The position numbers were made by a program, and so were the translations under genes. Shown here in pieces: positions 10,636 through 20,470 of a stretch of DNA of 64,000 nt. The notes under the pieces were generated by a model. The model was not told the origin of the DNA. It worked only from the letters and a program-made list of their open reading frames with translations, and ran no database searches. Numbering within the stretch: the stretch's first letter is position 1; each line of letters opens with the position of its first letter. This stretch comes from Trametes villosa (lineage: Eukaryota; Basidiomycota; Agaricomycetes; Polyporales; Polyporaceae). Where the stretch lies: NCBI GenBank assembly GCA_002964805.2, contig PUDQ02000049.1, forward strand, positions 310,001 through 374,000. Direction: 5' to 3'.

Positions 10636-11382
10636 ATGACCGCGTCCCCAGCGACGAGGACTCCCGTGCCCGAGACGCAGAGCCAGACACCAGTCACGGA
10701 AGGGCCGCCGTCACCGCCACCGTCTCGCCAAGGCAGGCCAGAGTCCGCCGACCCCTTTCGGGACCCTCCAAGCAAGGGCCAGGACCGCGCACGGCCATGT
10801 CGAGCGTCGTCCAGCACCGAAGACCCGTTCACCCCCGTGTTCAGCGACGACGATGAGGACGAGCCACCACCAGGCAAGGGGAAGGCAAAGGAGACTCCGG
10901 AGGAGGAGGCGCGTTGGCGAAAGACATTGAGGGAGCGAAAGCTGCTGCTCACGCTGGAGAACTCGGGGAGCGTCGCACGAGACCATCTCGCATCGGAGCG
11001 GACATTCCTCGCGTACGTTCGCACGAGCCTCACGATGTCGTCTGCGGGAGTAGGTGCGTCAGCGTGTCCGTCTTGTACCTTCCAAAGCTGTTCACTTACC
11101 AGCCGCTCTATCTGGCGTTGGATAGGGTTGGTCCAGCTGTTCTCGCTCTCCGCGTCAACAGCGCATCGGACGGACCTGGAGCAGTTTGCGCGGCCGCTGG
11201 GTGCGGTGATGATAGGCATCGGACTCTTCACGCTCGGCGTCGGCGTGGTGCGCTACTTTCTCGTGCAGAATGCGCTCGTCCGTGGGGTGTACCCGGTCGC
11301 CCGGGTCAGCACGACTGCGCTCTCGTTCGCGGTCCTCGTGATGGTCATCGCGGTATTCGCCGTCATCATCGCGAAGACATAG
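10636..11382 (+). CDS. DUF202 (YidH/VTC1-like) membrane protein, copy 1
   Basis: Exons 10636-11053 and 11126-11382 give 224 residues. The N-terminal ~95 residues are polar and low complexity (many Pro, Ser, Asp), likely a cytosolic tail. The DUF202 domain follows, with the hallmark ENSGSVARDHLASERTFLA and YVRTSLT before the first membrane helix. Two further helices are FARPLGAVMIGIGLFTLG and the C-terminal SFAVLVMVIAVFAVIIA. DUF202 is shared with the Vtc1 subunit of the vacuolar polyphosphate polymerase, but similar stand-alone fungal proteins have no known role, so no function is assigned. The single intron sits at the same place and phase as in the neighbour at 12662, showing that the two are tandem duplicates. 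Confidence 0.9.
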   Translation: MTASPATRTPVPETQSQTPVTEGPPSPPPSRQGRPESADPFRDPPSKGQDRARPCRASSSTEDPFTPVFSDDDEDEPPPGKGKAKETPEEEARWRKTLRERKLLLTLENSGSVARDHLASERTFLAYVRTSLTMSSAGVGASACPSCTFQSCSLTSRSIWRWIGLVQLFSLSASTAHRTDLEQFARPLGAVMIGIGLFTLGVGVVRYFLVQNALVRGVYPVARVSTTALSFAVLVMVIAVFAVIIAKT

Positions 11383-12661
11383 CCGTGGTGGACGTTCAAG
11401 GTGTGTCGTCGTTGACGTTGTATGGCCTTGTCAATTATATGCTAACTATCTGAACTTGCTCAGCTTTTGGATTGGCATCGACATGATACCTCGGCTACCG
11501 TGACACTGCATAGGACCTTGTTAGACACTAGACACGACAGTTATGAAGACTCTGGAGCTTTCACGTCACATACCTGGGCTTGCATCACAGGCTCCCGCTC
11601 GCTAGGCTTGACCGGGCGACGTTCAACGGCCGCACTACACAAGGGTTGCGCTCTATGGCGTGAACCAGCCACCGACAGGGCAAACGTGCACATCATATCT
11701 TGTCGGGCTGGTTCCTCAGCCACATCTGCCACTAAGGCACACTCCTCCTACGTCATGGTCTCCAAGATAAGCGTTATAGCGAAGGCCACATGATATCTGT
11801 CTGTTGTTTATCCGCGAGCTACGTTATTTGCGATAGCCTGTCCTGCGGCTGTTCTCAGCAATGAGCATGCCAGGACTGTAATGCATGCACTACGCTCGCA
11901 GAGTTCGGGTGTTCTAGCTCTCCTTTTTTACTTGACTCGATAGGTTACACTGTCGCATCGTCTCGAGCTCCCTCTGCGCCTTTCAAATCGTCGAGTCAGC
12001 AATTCGTGAGTTGGCTGGAGCGCAAGCTCGGTGCTCAGCGCTCAGATGCGAAAGCACGGGCGCTTCTGCGTTCCGCGAAAGCCGGAATGTAGCGGCATAG
12101 GGGCTGAGCGCGAGCCTGCATGAGCCGCTTCGGTATTCGACGCATAAGCATGCATTCAATAGGCATAGGCCTGCCAGAGGCCCATTGTATGCACACTGCA
12201 TGCTTCACAGTGCAGAGCAGCAGCCAGGACATAGGCTCCGGACCACCGGGGCTGGGCCGCCACTCTCAGATTGTGGCTGATCTGCTCACCCCGATGCGAT
12301 TGATCGAGGCTTCCCCGCATTTTTTCTCGAATCGCAACGCAGCTCATCTTGCAGACACACTGTAGGGCGCACACCGGCCACGTATGTTTTCTTCCATTCA
12401 GACAAACCCCTTGAGGCAGAGCATATGCAAATGCGACCCTGGAGCGCTGGGCGCGAGGCCACCGCGAGTCCTCGACAATTTTCATGACGTCAATCAGCAG
12501 GCGGGGGGCGGCAGAGGCCACACCCGCCCAAGTGATCGCGCCGCGTCGCCCAGGGCTCTGCAGCCACCACGAGCAATTCGGAGGGGGCGTGCAGACTCGG
12601 TGCGCATCCAGCGGCGACGCCGAATTCCGATATCCTCACACACCCCTTCCGTCCTGCCACG
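11383..12661. other. Intergenic between the DUF202 paralogues
   Basis: About 1.3 kb with no recognised gene; only short unconserved frames are present. The right part should hold the promoter of the second paralogue. A third decayed DUF202 copy was looked for and not seen. Confidence 0.4.
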
Positions 12662-13375
12662 ATGTCGTACCCCGAGCGCCCCATAGTCACCACACGCCTG
12701 CCCCCCTCGCAGACTCCGGACTTACCTGTCTCGCCACCACCGTCACGGCAAGGCCGCGCACGATCCGTGGACACCGGCGCGCGAGAGTCCTCGGGGGAGA
12801 GGAAGGAGGAGAGATGCAGCGCAAGAGAGTCGGATGATGTGGGGGAGCGGTCTGGCTCGGAGGATAGGGATGGCGAGGGGCGGCTGAGGAGCAGGAAGCG
12901 GGAGCGGGCGAGGCGGCCACGCTGGAAGGTGCTCCTGGAGGAGTGGAAGCTCTACATGACCCTGGAGAACTCGGGGAGCGTCGCGCGCGACCACCTCGCG
13001 TCCGAGCGGACGTTCCTCGCGTACGCCCGCACAAGCCTCACGATAGCCTCTACGGGAGTCGGTGCGTAATCCCTCACTTAACAAGACGGAGCTGCGCGAC
13101 TCACATTCAGAGCAGCACTCGTGCAGCTATTCACCCTGTCCGCGGCGACGACGAACAGGGACCTGGAGCGCTTCGCGCGGCCACTGGGCGCGGTCATGAT
13201 CATCCTCGGACTGTACACCCTCGCTATAGGGGTCCTCCGCTACTTCCTCGTGCAGGATGCGCTCATCCGCGGTGTATACCCCGTAGCGCGCATCAGCGCG
13301 GGCGTGCTGTCGTTCGTGATGCTCGCGCTTGTGATCGTGGTCTTCGTGATCATCCTCGTCGCGACACCGAGGTAG
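12662..13375 (+). CDS. DUF202 (YidH/VTC1-like) membrane protein, copy 2
   Basis: Exons 12662-13061 and 13116-13375 give 219 residues. The layout matches copy 1: a polar charged N-terminal tail (richer in Arg, Glu and Ser), then ENSGSVARDHLASERTFLA, YARTSLTIASTGVGA and two more membrane helices (FARPLGAVMIILGLYTLA and VLSFVMLALVIVVFVIILVA). The core domain is nearly identical to copy 1 while the N-terminal tails have diverged almost completely, apart from a shared SPPPSRQGR motif. This pattern suggests purifying selection on the membrane part only. Start ATG at 12662 is chosen because the reading frame and the shared proline-rich motif begin just after it. Confidence 0.9.
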
Positions 13376-13626
13376 TCCGCTGGAGGGTGTTGAGTACCAT
13401 GGTGGCTGTCTATAGGATGGGTGGGAGGGCCTGGTCGCGCCTCCGATGCATACTCGTTTCGGTATATATACCCATACGCCATACTTGATGGACTCACGCC
13501 ATCAATCACGCCTTTCCGTGTACATCGCTTACTTAGAGGCACTGAATGGTATGCTAACTCGTGCTGTGTCATTGGATGCCAGTTACATCCAGCATACAAT
13601 TGGGCCAACCGCTATCGCTACTTACA

Positions 13627-15311
13627 CTACTCGTACGAAATGAACTGCTCTGCGGGGACCCCGTGCTCCTCCTCATACGCACGCTGCCACTCCGCGAGAC
13701 GGTGCAGCAAATCCGCCCACTGCTCCTCCGTCTCGACGCCCTCCAGCCACGCGTGGTCCTGACCAAGCGCAACCGCACGCTCCCAGCCACGCCCAAGCAA
13801 CCGCGACTCCGCGCGGCCGATGCGGCGCCACTCCTCGACGAACTTGCGCCCGTCCTTCGGGAGCGCGCCGACGCGCTTCAAGTGCTCGACCAGGTCGTCC
13901 TGGTAGTCATGGTCCGTCTCCGACGGCGAGATGAGCCGGTGTCCGACATAGTACGGGTCAAGGCCCTCCGCGCGCAGCCTCCCCTCGCGCTCCACGAGGT
14001 CCGCGAGCTGCTCCGCGCGCGGCGGCAGCACGGACGCGTCCGCGAGCGCGTGCGCGACGAACAGGCTCTGCGCGATGTCCGACGGGCAGTTCGCGACGAG
14101 CACGGGCAGGCCGATGAACGCGAGCGCGGTCGGGGGCAGCCCGGGCGCGAGGCTGAAGATGTGCCGGTAGAGCGGGAAGATGTAGCGCAGGTTCGTGACG
14201 AGCGAGCGCGCGGTCGTCGAGTTGAGCGGGGTGGTGGGGTCGACTGCGAGCACGTCGGAGTGCGGCGCGCTGAGGAAGGGCACGCGGAACTCGTACCCGG
14301 TCCCGAGGATGATCGCGTCGACGTCGGAGAGGGACGTGCCGTCTTCGAAGACGACGGAGGTATTCGTGAAGTGCGAGATGCGCGGCTTGGGCACGACGAT
14401 CGCGCCTGGAGTGGGGTCCGTTCCCGGAGTCAGCGATTGGTATGCCTGCGAAAATATTAGTTCGCGACCATCGCTGCAAAGTACGAAGAACGTACCACCC
14501 GCGCGGTCTTGCCGACCTGCAACGCGGCATCGCGTCCACTCGCGCCAGCACCGACGATAATGACGGTCTGATTCGCGTACTTCTCCGGACGGCGGTAGTA
14601 TATCGAGTGCTTCAGCTCGCGCTGGGGCCTCCCCTTCGGCGTATTCGCCAGCCAACCCTCGGTGCCGTTCCACTCCGGCACATGCGGATAGTGGTTATGC
14701 CCATTCGCGACGATAAGGTGGTCAAAGGACCGCCTAAACACGCGCACCGGCTCCCCGCGCGGGTTGTCCTGGTGCAGCTCCTGTACGTCGACGTCCCACC
14801 TCCCGCGCTCCGCGTCGCCGACCCAGTTCGCGGCCGACACGCGGTGGCGCAGGTGGATGTGCGGCAGCAGCGCGTAGTGCGCCGCGTAGTCCGCGTGGTA
14901 CTGCTGCACGTACTCGTGCGAGGGGAACAGCGGCGTGAACGGCGGGTACGTGAAGTTCGGGTAGGTCATCGTCGGGTGCGGGGTGTTCGTGTGCAGCAGC
15001 GGGTACACGGGGGACTCGGGCAGGATGGGCGGCCGCGGGAGCGGGCCCGGGGGGTCGGCGAGCCAGAGCCCGCCGACGTCGAGTCGCTGGTCGTAGAGCT
15101 GGATGTCCCAGCCTTGGCGGACCTCCTCGGGGAGGTCGAGGATGGTCTTAAGGATCGCGAGGCCGCCGCTTCCGGCACCGACGATGGCGATGGACTTGGA
15201 GGGGGCGTCGTTGGAGAACACCGTCTGGCCAGCACGTTCATGAGAGTAGCCTCGCACTACCGCCGCGGTCGCGGGGAGCCAGAGGAGAGCAAGGCGTGCA
15301 GAGTAGAGCAT
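13627..15311 (-). CDS. Flavin-containing monooxygenase family protein
   Basis: Exons 14499-15311 and 13627-14445, separated by a 53-nt intron, give 543 residues. An N-terminal hydrophobic stretch (MLYSARLALLWLPATAAVV) looks like a signal peptide or signal anchor, so the enzyme may enter the secretory pathway. The FAD Rossmann motif is GAGSGG at 45-50, and a second dinucleotide motif GAGASG (IIVGAGASGRDAALQV) should bind NADPH. HSIYYRRPEKYANQ between them and LGTGYEFRVPFLS further on are typical of FMO-like enzymes, which oxygenate soft nucleophiles or ketones with NADPH and O2. The C-terminal third is helical and charged. The substrate is unknown. No break is visible; the neighbouring genes give no hint of a pathway. 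Confidence 0.9.
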
Positions 15312-16183
15312 CTCACAGAGGAGTTGGTAACCTGCTCGAGGAGAGGGAGGGGGCAGCGAGAGACCTGTCGAGCGACGCTAAGTACTTCCGAGGCTGCTTA
15401 GACATATTCATGATATAGCAAGTCAGCGTCCGCATCATCAGCACAGTGCTGTCGCGTTCTAGAGAGCGAAAGTCCGTCCACGTTTAATGAGTCGAATGAG
15501 TGGTGATATGGCGCAATCTTCTGCGGCCATATATAGTCAGCTGCCACTTCCTGGGAGTGCTTTTGCCCTCGGACTATTTGAACCTACTGCATGCTATTCT
15601 CTGAACGTGCTTAGGCAGCTATTGAATTGAGGTTCAATCCAGTTCAAAGATCGGCGAGAAGGTGGAGGAAGGTGGTAGGTTTATCAGAGTCCTCAAGACT
15701 TGTGCTACCGCCCGTGGCGACTCATAATCACGGTGTTCGCACGGCTTTGTTGCTCATGAGGCCTCGAGATTCTGGAGCTCGGAAACACAACGGCCATATC
15801 GTGAGCTGACCTTTTATGACGTCCATTATTGTGCAGAGATTGTAGGCGTTGTTTCGTAGCACCCGCATGCGATTCGTTGGATTGGACGCTGAGTCAGTGG
15901 CCTTCAGTCGCTGCAGTGCTCTTGCGGTCGAGTTCTGCGATGGAATATTGCAGCGGAATGCATCCACGACGTAAAGCAGGCTTTCAATCCATCCGGGTGA
16001 GCTTCTAAAACTCAAGGTCGTACAGAACATCACCGTAAGGCATAATAGCAACATAAAGGATATCGTCATCGGCGTCAGAAACTAGAGGGAGAGTAAGGTA
16101 ACCGTCCAAGGGAAGATAAAGCGTCCATAAATCCTCACGCGGCTCTATCGCTGGTGTGTGGGGCGTCGGCACTCGTGGCGGTA
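15312..16183. other. Intergenic, FMO promoter side
   Basis: Contains a TATATA element near 15525 that, read leftward, is ~215 nt before the FMO start. The rest, up to the syntaxin 3' end, shows no gene; the short minus frame at 16005-16187 has no family features. Confidence 0.4.
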
Positions 16184-17290
16184 TCATGACAGGATCTGGA
16201 GGGCAATCAACAGGGCATTGGTATTCCGGCCGAACAACGCGCGACGATGAGAAGAATACGCACTGCCAAGAGGACCACGCAGACGACGACGACCAGGACG
16301 AGCATGAGGCAGAGCGCGCGCCGGCCTGCCCGCCGCTGATACTCGTGCGCAGTGGTAAGCTCTTCTGCAGCGCCGGCGGTGTCGACGGCTATCGAGGAGA
16401 TATTGGACTCGATGTTGTCTAGCATACAGGGCGTTAGAAACACATGCTGACTGACTGCGTAGCCCTGTGAACGTACCGATCATGCCGCCTTGCTCCTGCA
16501 CGAGCGTGCCTAGGTCGCGGAAGATCTCATGGAGCTCGTGAATGCCAGTCTCGATTTCGCGAATTTCGGCCTCTCGCTCCTGAATCATAGACTCCTGGAA
16601 GACGAGCTCCTGCGGGGACAGCTGCGTCTGGAGTATTTGCGCCTGGCGCTGGGAAGGTGTAGGACTTGACGCTCGGGCCTGGTCATGCCTGGGATCGGCG
16701 CGTTAGTCCGGGTAAGGAAGGCACTATGTATGCACGTACGATGCGTGCTCTTCTTCTTCGACAGCTAGCTTGACACCCTCAACCACGGTCCGTTGGCGTT
16801 CGATGCTGACTTGCTGCGCGCGCTGGAAGGCGACGAGAGAGAGCTGGAAGTCGTGTGAAGTCTTCTGCAATGACGTCTTGTATCGCGGCTGTGGCCCACC
16901 GCTCAGCATGGGCGCATGTGTTGGCTCTATGATATGGCGCGTACCAGTACTGCTTGCATAGCAGCGAGCTTCTTCAGGTCATCCGAGCCACGCTTGGCCA
17001 TCGACCGAGTCGACTCCGTCAAGTCATGCCTGGGTCATTGTGAGCGGCGCGACGCGACGGTCTACACAAGAGACTCACAAGGACTTCCGGAGTGCAGCAG
17101 AATCCCTCGCTGTCCCAAGCTGGTCCACAAGCTTCAAGATACCCTGCACATTCGAGTTGATCTTGAACACCTGCAGCGAGAGCGACGACTGGAGACCGAG
17201 AAACGCGGTTTCTTCGGGTGACTGAGGCACGCCTGCGCCAGGAGAGAGAGGGCGCTGCGCGAGCCCGGCTTCGATATCTTGGAAACTCAT
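16184..17290 (-). CDS. PEP12: Qa-SNARE, Pep12/syntaxin-7-like
   Basis: Endosomal or vacuolar t-SNARE. It starts MSFQDIEAGLAQRPLSP at 17290. Several short exons encode the N-terminal Habc helices (LSLQVFKINSNVQGILKLVDQLG, then HDLTESTRSMAKRGSDDLKKL, then the QKTSHDFQLSLVAFQRAQQ exon). The SNARE motif runs QEREAEIREIETGIHELHEIF then RDLGTLVQEQGGMIDNIESNI, with the zero-layer glutamine at VQEQ. A hydrophobic tail anchor (LCLMLVLVVVVCVVLLA) follows. The last intron (donor GTGCGT right after LLA) joins to ATCCTGTCATGA, giving an ILS end at 16184; if unspliced, the frame would end at 16207. Motifs make the SNARE call firm; Pep12 rather than Vam3 or Tlg2 is a best guess. Confidence 0.88.
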
Positions 17291-18152
17291 GTCGGCGGGT
17301 GTGGAGGAGGAGAGGAAAGGTGGTGGTAGCGAGGACGGCGCGCGAGTGGAGACGCTGCCGCCTCCTGCACTGCGCCCGGGCGCAGGGCGGTCCGGCGGAA
17401 GCAAATAGAACAAAACACGTCCTCGCCGTCGAGGACGGCGCCGACGGCTTGTCTCGTCTTGTCCCCTGCCTCGACGCCGACGTTCTTGTAGAGAGGCCAT
17501 TCTCCTTGTTACTCGTTGGATCGATCTATCCTCTGGGGTTGATCCGCCTACCTCCTTATTCGCCCGACTCACCCGTGGCGCAACCAACAATCCCGGACCT
17601 GCGTTGAGAGCGCAATGCACACATTCGCCAGTCCAACACGTACCGCGCAGTTCATTTCAAGCAGCCAAAACTTTGGTTTTGCGCAAGTCGCGTACCCACT
17701 CCCGAGATTTGAAGTGGGAGTGGATGGGGATGGCAGCATCCGTAAGAGAGCAACTCTACCAATGATCCTCTAGTTTGTGCGTTTCCGTACTCGCTCCCTA
17801 CGTCAATATATGCGATGTATGCGAACTAGCAGTCCAAGTATGAGAGCTCGGTAAGAAAACGAGATATATGCTGTCATTCTCAGTGCTGAATGATGTAGTC
17901 CTTACAGATCCTTGCAGACATACACACATCCGTATCCGTGGTGTCTCGTGTTCACAGGCAGCGTCAGACGTTCCGGAGACACTTATGCTTGCCGTGTCGC
18001 CCTCAACAATTTCAGGTCGCCAGCATGGATGACCTCGGTCTCCTGACGTCCTAACGGCCCGCCTGCCGCCAGTGAGCGAAGCATTTAAGGCCCGACTCGG
18101 TGACCAGTATTGCCAGTCGACCTCGAAGCCAGCCCCGTTTCTGTTTACACAC
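17291..18152. other. Divergent promoter region, syntaxin / pectin methylesterase
   Basis: Both flanking genes start here and point away from each other. No coding feature was recognised. A tRNA-like stretch near 17700-17770 was examined and rejected. Confidence 0.45.
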
Positions 18153-19749
18153 ATGAGGTCATTCACCTGGCTTGCAGCCTGTCTGGCCGTTCCCCTTGCT
18201 TTCGCTTTGTCGCCAAAGCATATAGCGTGCCAACTCCAGAAACCATCCCATCGCTCGCCTCTCGCGGGATGCGCCCCTGGAACCATCTTTGTATCCCAGA
18301 CCGACCCGCGCGCAGAGTTTCGCAGCGTGCAGCAGGCAATTGAGTCCCTGTAAGTATCAGTTAACAGTTAGACACTCCCCTACGCAATGTCTGATCAGTC
18401 CACAGCCCCAAGCGAGGTCCCGCTACGATTCTGATAGGTGCTGGCGAGTACCATGAGACTGTGAACGTAACGCGCCAGGACCCCGTCACCTTGCTTGTGA
18501 GTGCAGTGTCGGAGACATGGTGGTGCAACTAGCTGAAAGGATATCTCAGGGTCAGCTCGACGTCCATACTGCGTTTGACCCGGCGGGAAACGCGTCCACG
18601 CGCAATTTGGTGCACATCTGGGACAACAAGTTCGTGCACACCGGGATGGACGACGCCCAGTCGGCCGTGCTACTTGTTGCGCCGTCCTTCAACGCCTCTC
18701 TGATAGGAGCCGGGCCGACCGGTGCTCCTTTGCAGCCACTGTTCGGGAACGTCGATTTCAAGGCCTATAACATCGACTTCGAGAACCGAGCGGTGAGATG
18801 TTTGCCTGAATACTCTGTGTTCCCCCATGCTGAGACGTAGCAGGCCAATTTCTCTATATCTCAAGCCCTGGTTACGGACATATCGTATGCGAATGCGTCA
18901 TTCTACGGCTGCGCCTTCGCCAGCTATCAGGACACCTGGTACACCGGGCGCAATGCGAGCACGTACGTCGTGGACAGCATCATCTACGGGCAAACAGACT
19001 GTGAGCCTGCGCCATGCTTCTACTTTATCTCTACATGAGCGCTGACTGTCCCATAGATTTGTTCGGTTTTGGCACCGCGTAAGTATCCTTATGCTAACCT
19101 CCCGGGCGGGCAAAAGAACAATATGTGCAGGTGGTTCGAGAAGGTCACGCTGGCCAATCGCGCTTGCGGGGGCGGTATTACCGCCTGGAAGGGCACCAAC
19201 CTGACCGATGCGCCAGGTAACCGGTACGGAGCGTACATCTCGAACTCCAGAATAATCAGAGTAAGCCTCGTGTTCCCTCCTCCTGACCGATGTTCATCCT
19301 GGGTTGTCCTAGTCACCGGATGCGAATGCGACCGCCGTAACAGACGGCAAATGTTTCCTGGGTAGACCCTGGAACGACCTCGCGACGACCGTCTACCTCC
19401 GCACCTTCATGGACGATAGCGTGAACCCGGTGGGATGGACACCTTTCGACAGTGCACGGTATGTGAAAGGTTACAATCACTGGATGTCTGCTCACAGCAT
19501 ATGGTCAGACCGGTAATAATGAACACCACGTTCTACGCAGAGTTTCACTCCTTTGGTACGCGCTATCGTCTGCTTCCGTTCACCGTTCACAAAGTATCGC
19601 TGAAGGTTGCTCGAGCAGGCCCCGGAGGGAACACGTCCGCCCGGATCCCGCTGGAGCACGTTCTGACGAACGAGGAAGCGAAGAATTTTACCATCGAGAA
19701 GGTCTTCCTCGAGCAACCGAGATGGATTGACTACGACTACGCTACGTGA
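18153..19749 (+). CDS. Secreted pectin methylesterase (CE8)
   Basis: Removes methyl groups from pectin outside the cell. Nine exons (18153-18349, 18406-18496, 18550-18792, 18844-19000, 19057-19078, 19131-19260, 19313-19458, 19509-19555, 19619-19749) give 387 residues. A clear signal peptide, MRSFTWLAACLAVPLAFALS, starts the protein. Family motifs are YQDTWY with the acid/base D207, QTDYLFGFGTAWFE with the nucleophile D229, and LGRPWND with the substrate arginine. Several N-glycosylation sequons are seen. For exon 8 the acceptor at 19508 is used, since the earlier CACAG at ~19497 leads to a stop. Many introns are normal for basidiomycete CE8 genes. Intact. Confidence 0.93.
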
Positions 19750-20470
19750 ACACAGCGCAGCAGTTCGTTTCCTCGTCTACCCCGCGGTCAGGTTGAGGCC
19801 ACGATGCGATGACCAGACCGTGTGGGGAACTCGGACCATGAAGCTCAATCACGTCTCGGTCTTGATTACATTCGATCCAACAGAGCTATATCTACATACT
19901 CCGAAGCGACTGTGGTCTTGAGAATGATGGGCGAAGATGTTTCGCGCAGCTCTTCCACTCTGAATTCGTAGTAAGTTCCGGCGGTAGGCGCCGCGCGTCA
20001 AACCCGACGAAGCGGCTGAGCGGCTTCGATGATGCAGGACCTATGCACTACCTGTGCTTGGACGCAAGGACTCAAACGCAGCGCATTTTTCTGAGAGTCT
20101 CGTATGTTTCAGAGAACAAACTCTAAGGAGACAAAAATGGGACGGGCGGTGTAGATGAACAGATGGATGATGGGGAATCAGCCACCAGGAGGTGTTTGTG
20201 CGTGTTTGCCTGCAACGGCGTTGGAGTGCCAGCATAAGACCCTCCCGGCCCCGTCGCCCTCTCCTTAATCGTCCTCATCGTCCTCGACGTCCACCCCGAC
20301 CTCTTCGTCGTCGCCGTCGCGCGCAGTCTTCTCACCGCCTTCGCCCTTTCCTAGACCGGCAGGCTCCGCTGGTCTTGTCTAGACATCGTTGCACGCCCCC
20401 CGGAACGTGTCGCTTGATTCTAGCCAATCCCGACTCGACGTCGACTTGCAGCCCTTCGCTTTCTCTCAAC
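19750..20470. other. Intergenic, Vts1 upstream
   Basis: Tail of the pectinase gene and promoter/5' UTR of the Vts1 gene. The stretch 20230-20460 is pyrimidine-rich on the plus strand, as often seen in front of well-expressed fungal genes. On the minus strand it translates as an acidic peptide (discussed under rejected items). Confidence 0.4.

Noticed and set aside
15628..15640. GGTTCAATCC, similar to a tRNA B box
   Set aside because: No A box or cloverleaf upstream.
17690..17775. tRNA-like stretch on the minus strand with an A-box-like TGGTAGAGTTG and a B-box-like TTCAAATCTC
   Set aside because: No seven-base acceptor stem, and the anticodon and T arms do not fold; spacing is wrong.
20268..20400. 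Minus-strand open frame ending in a strongly acidic tail (GDDEEVGVDVEDDEDD)
   Set aside because: A gene here would have to run antisense through the VTS1 5' end. It is more simply the complement of a pyrimidine-rich leader.
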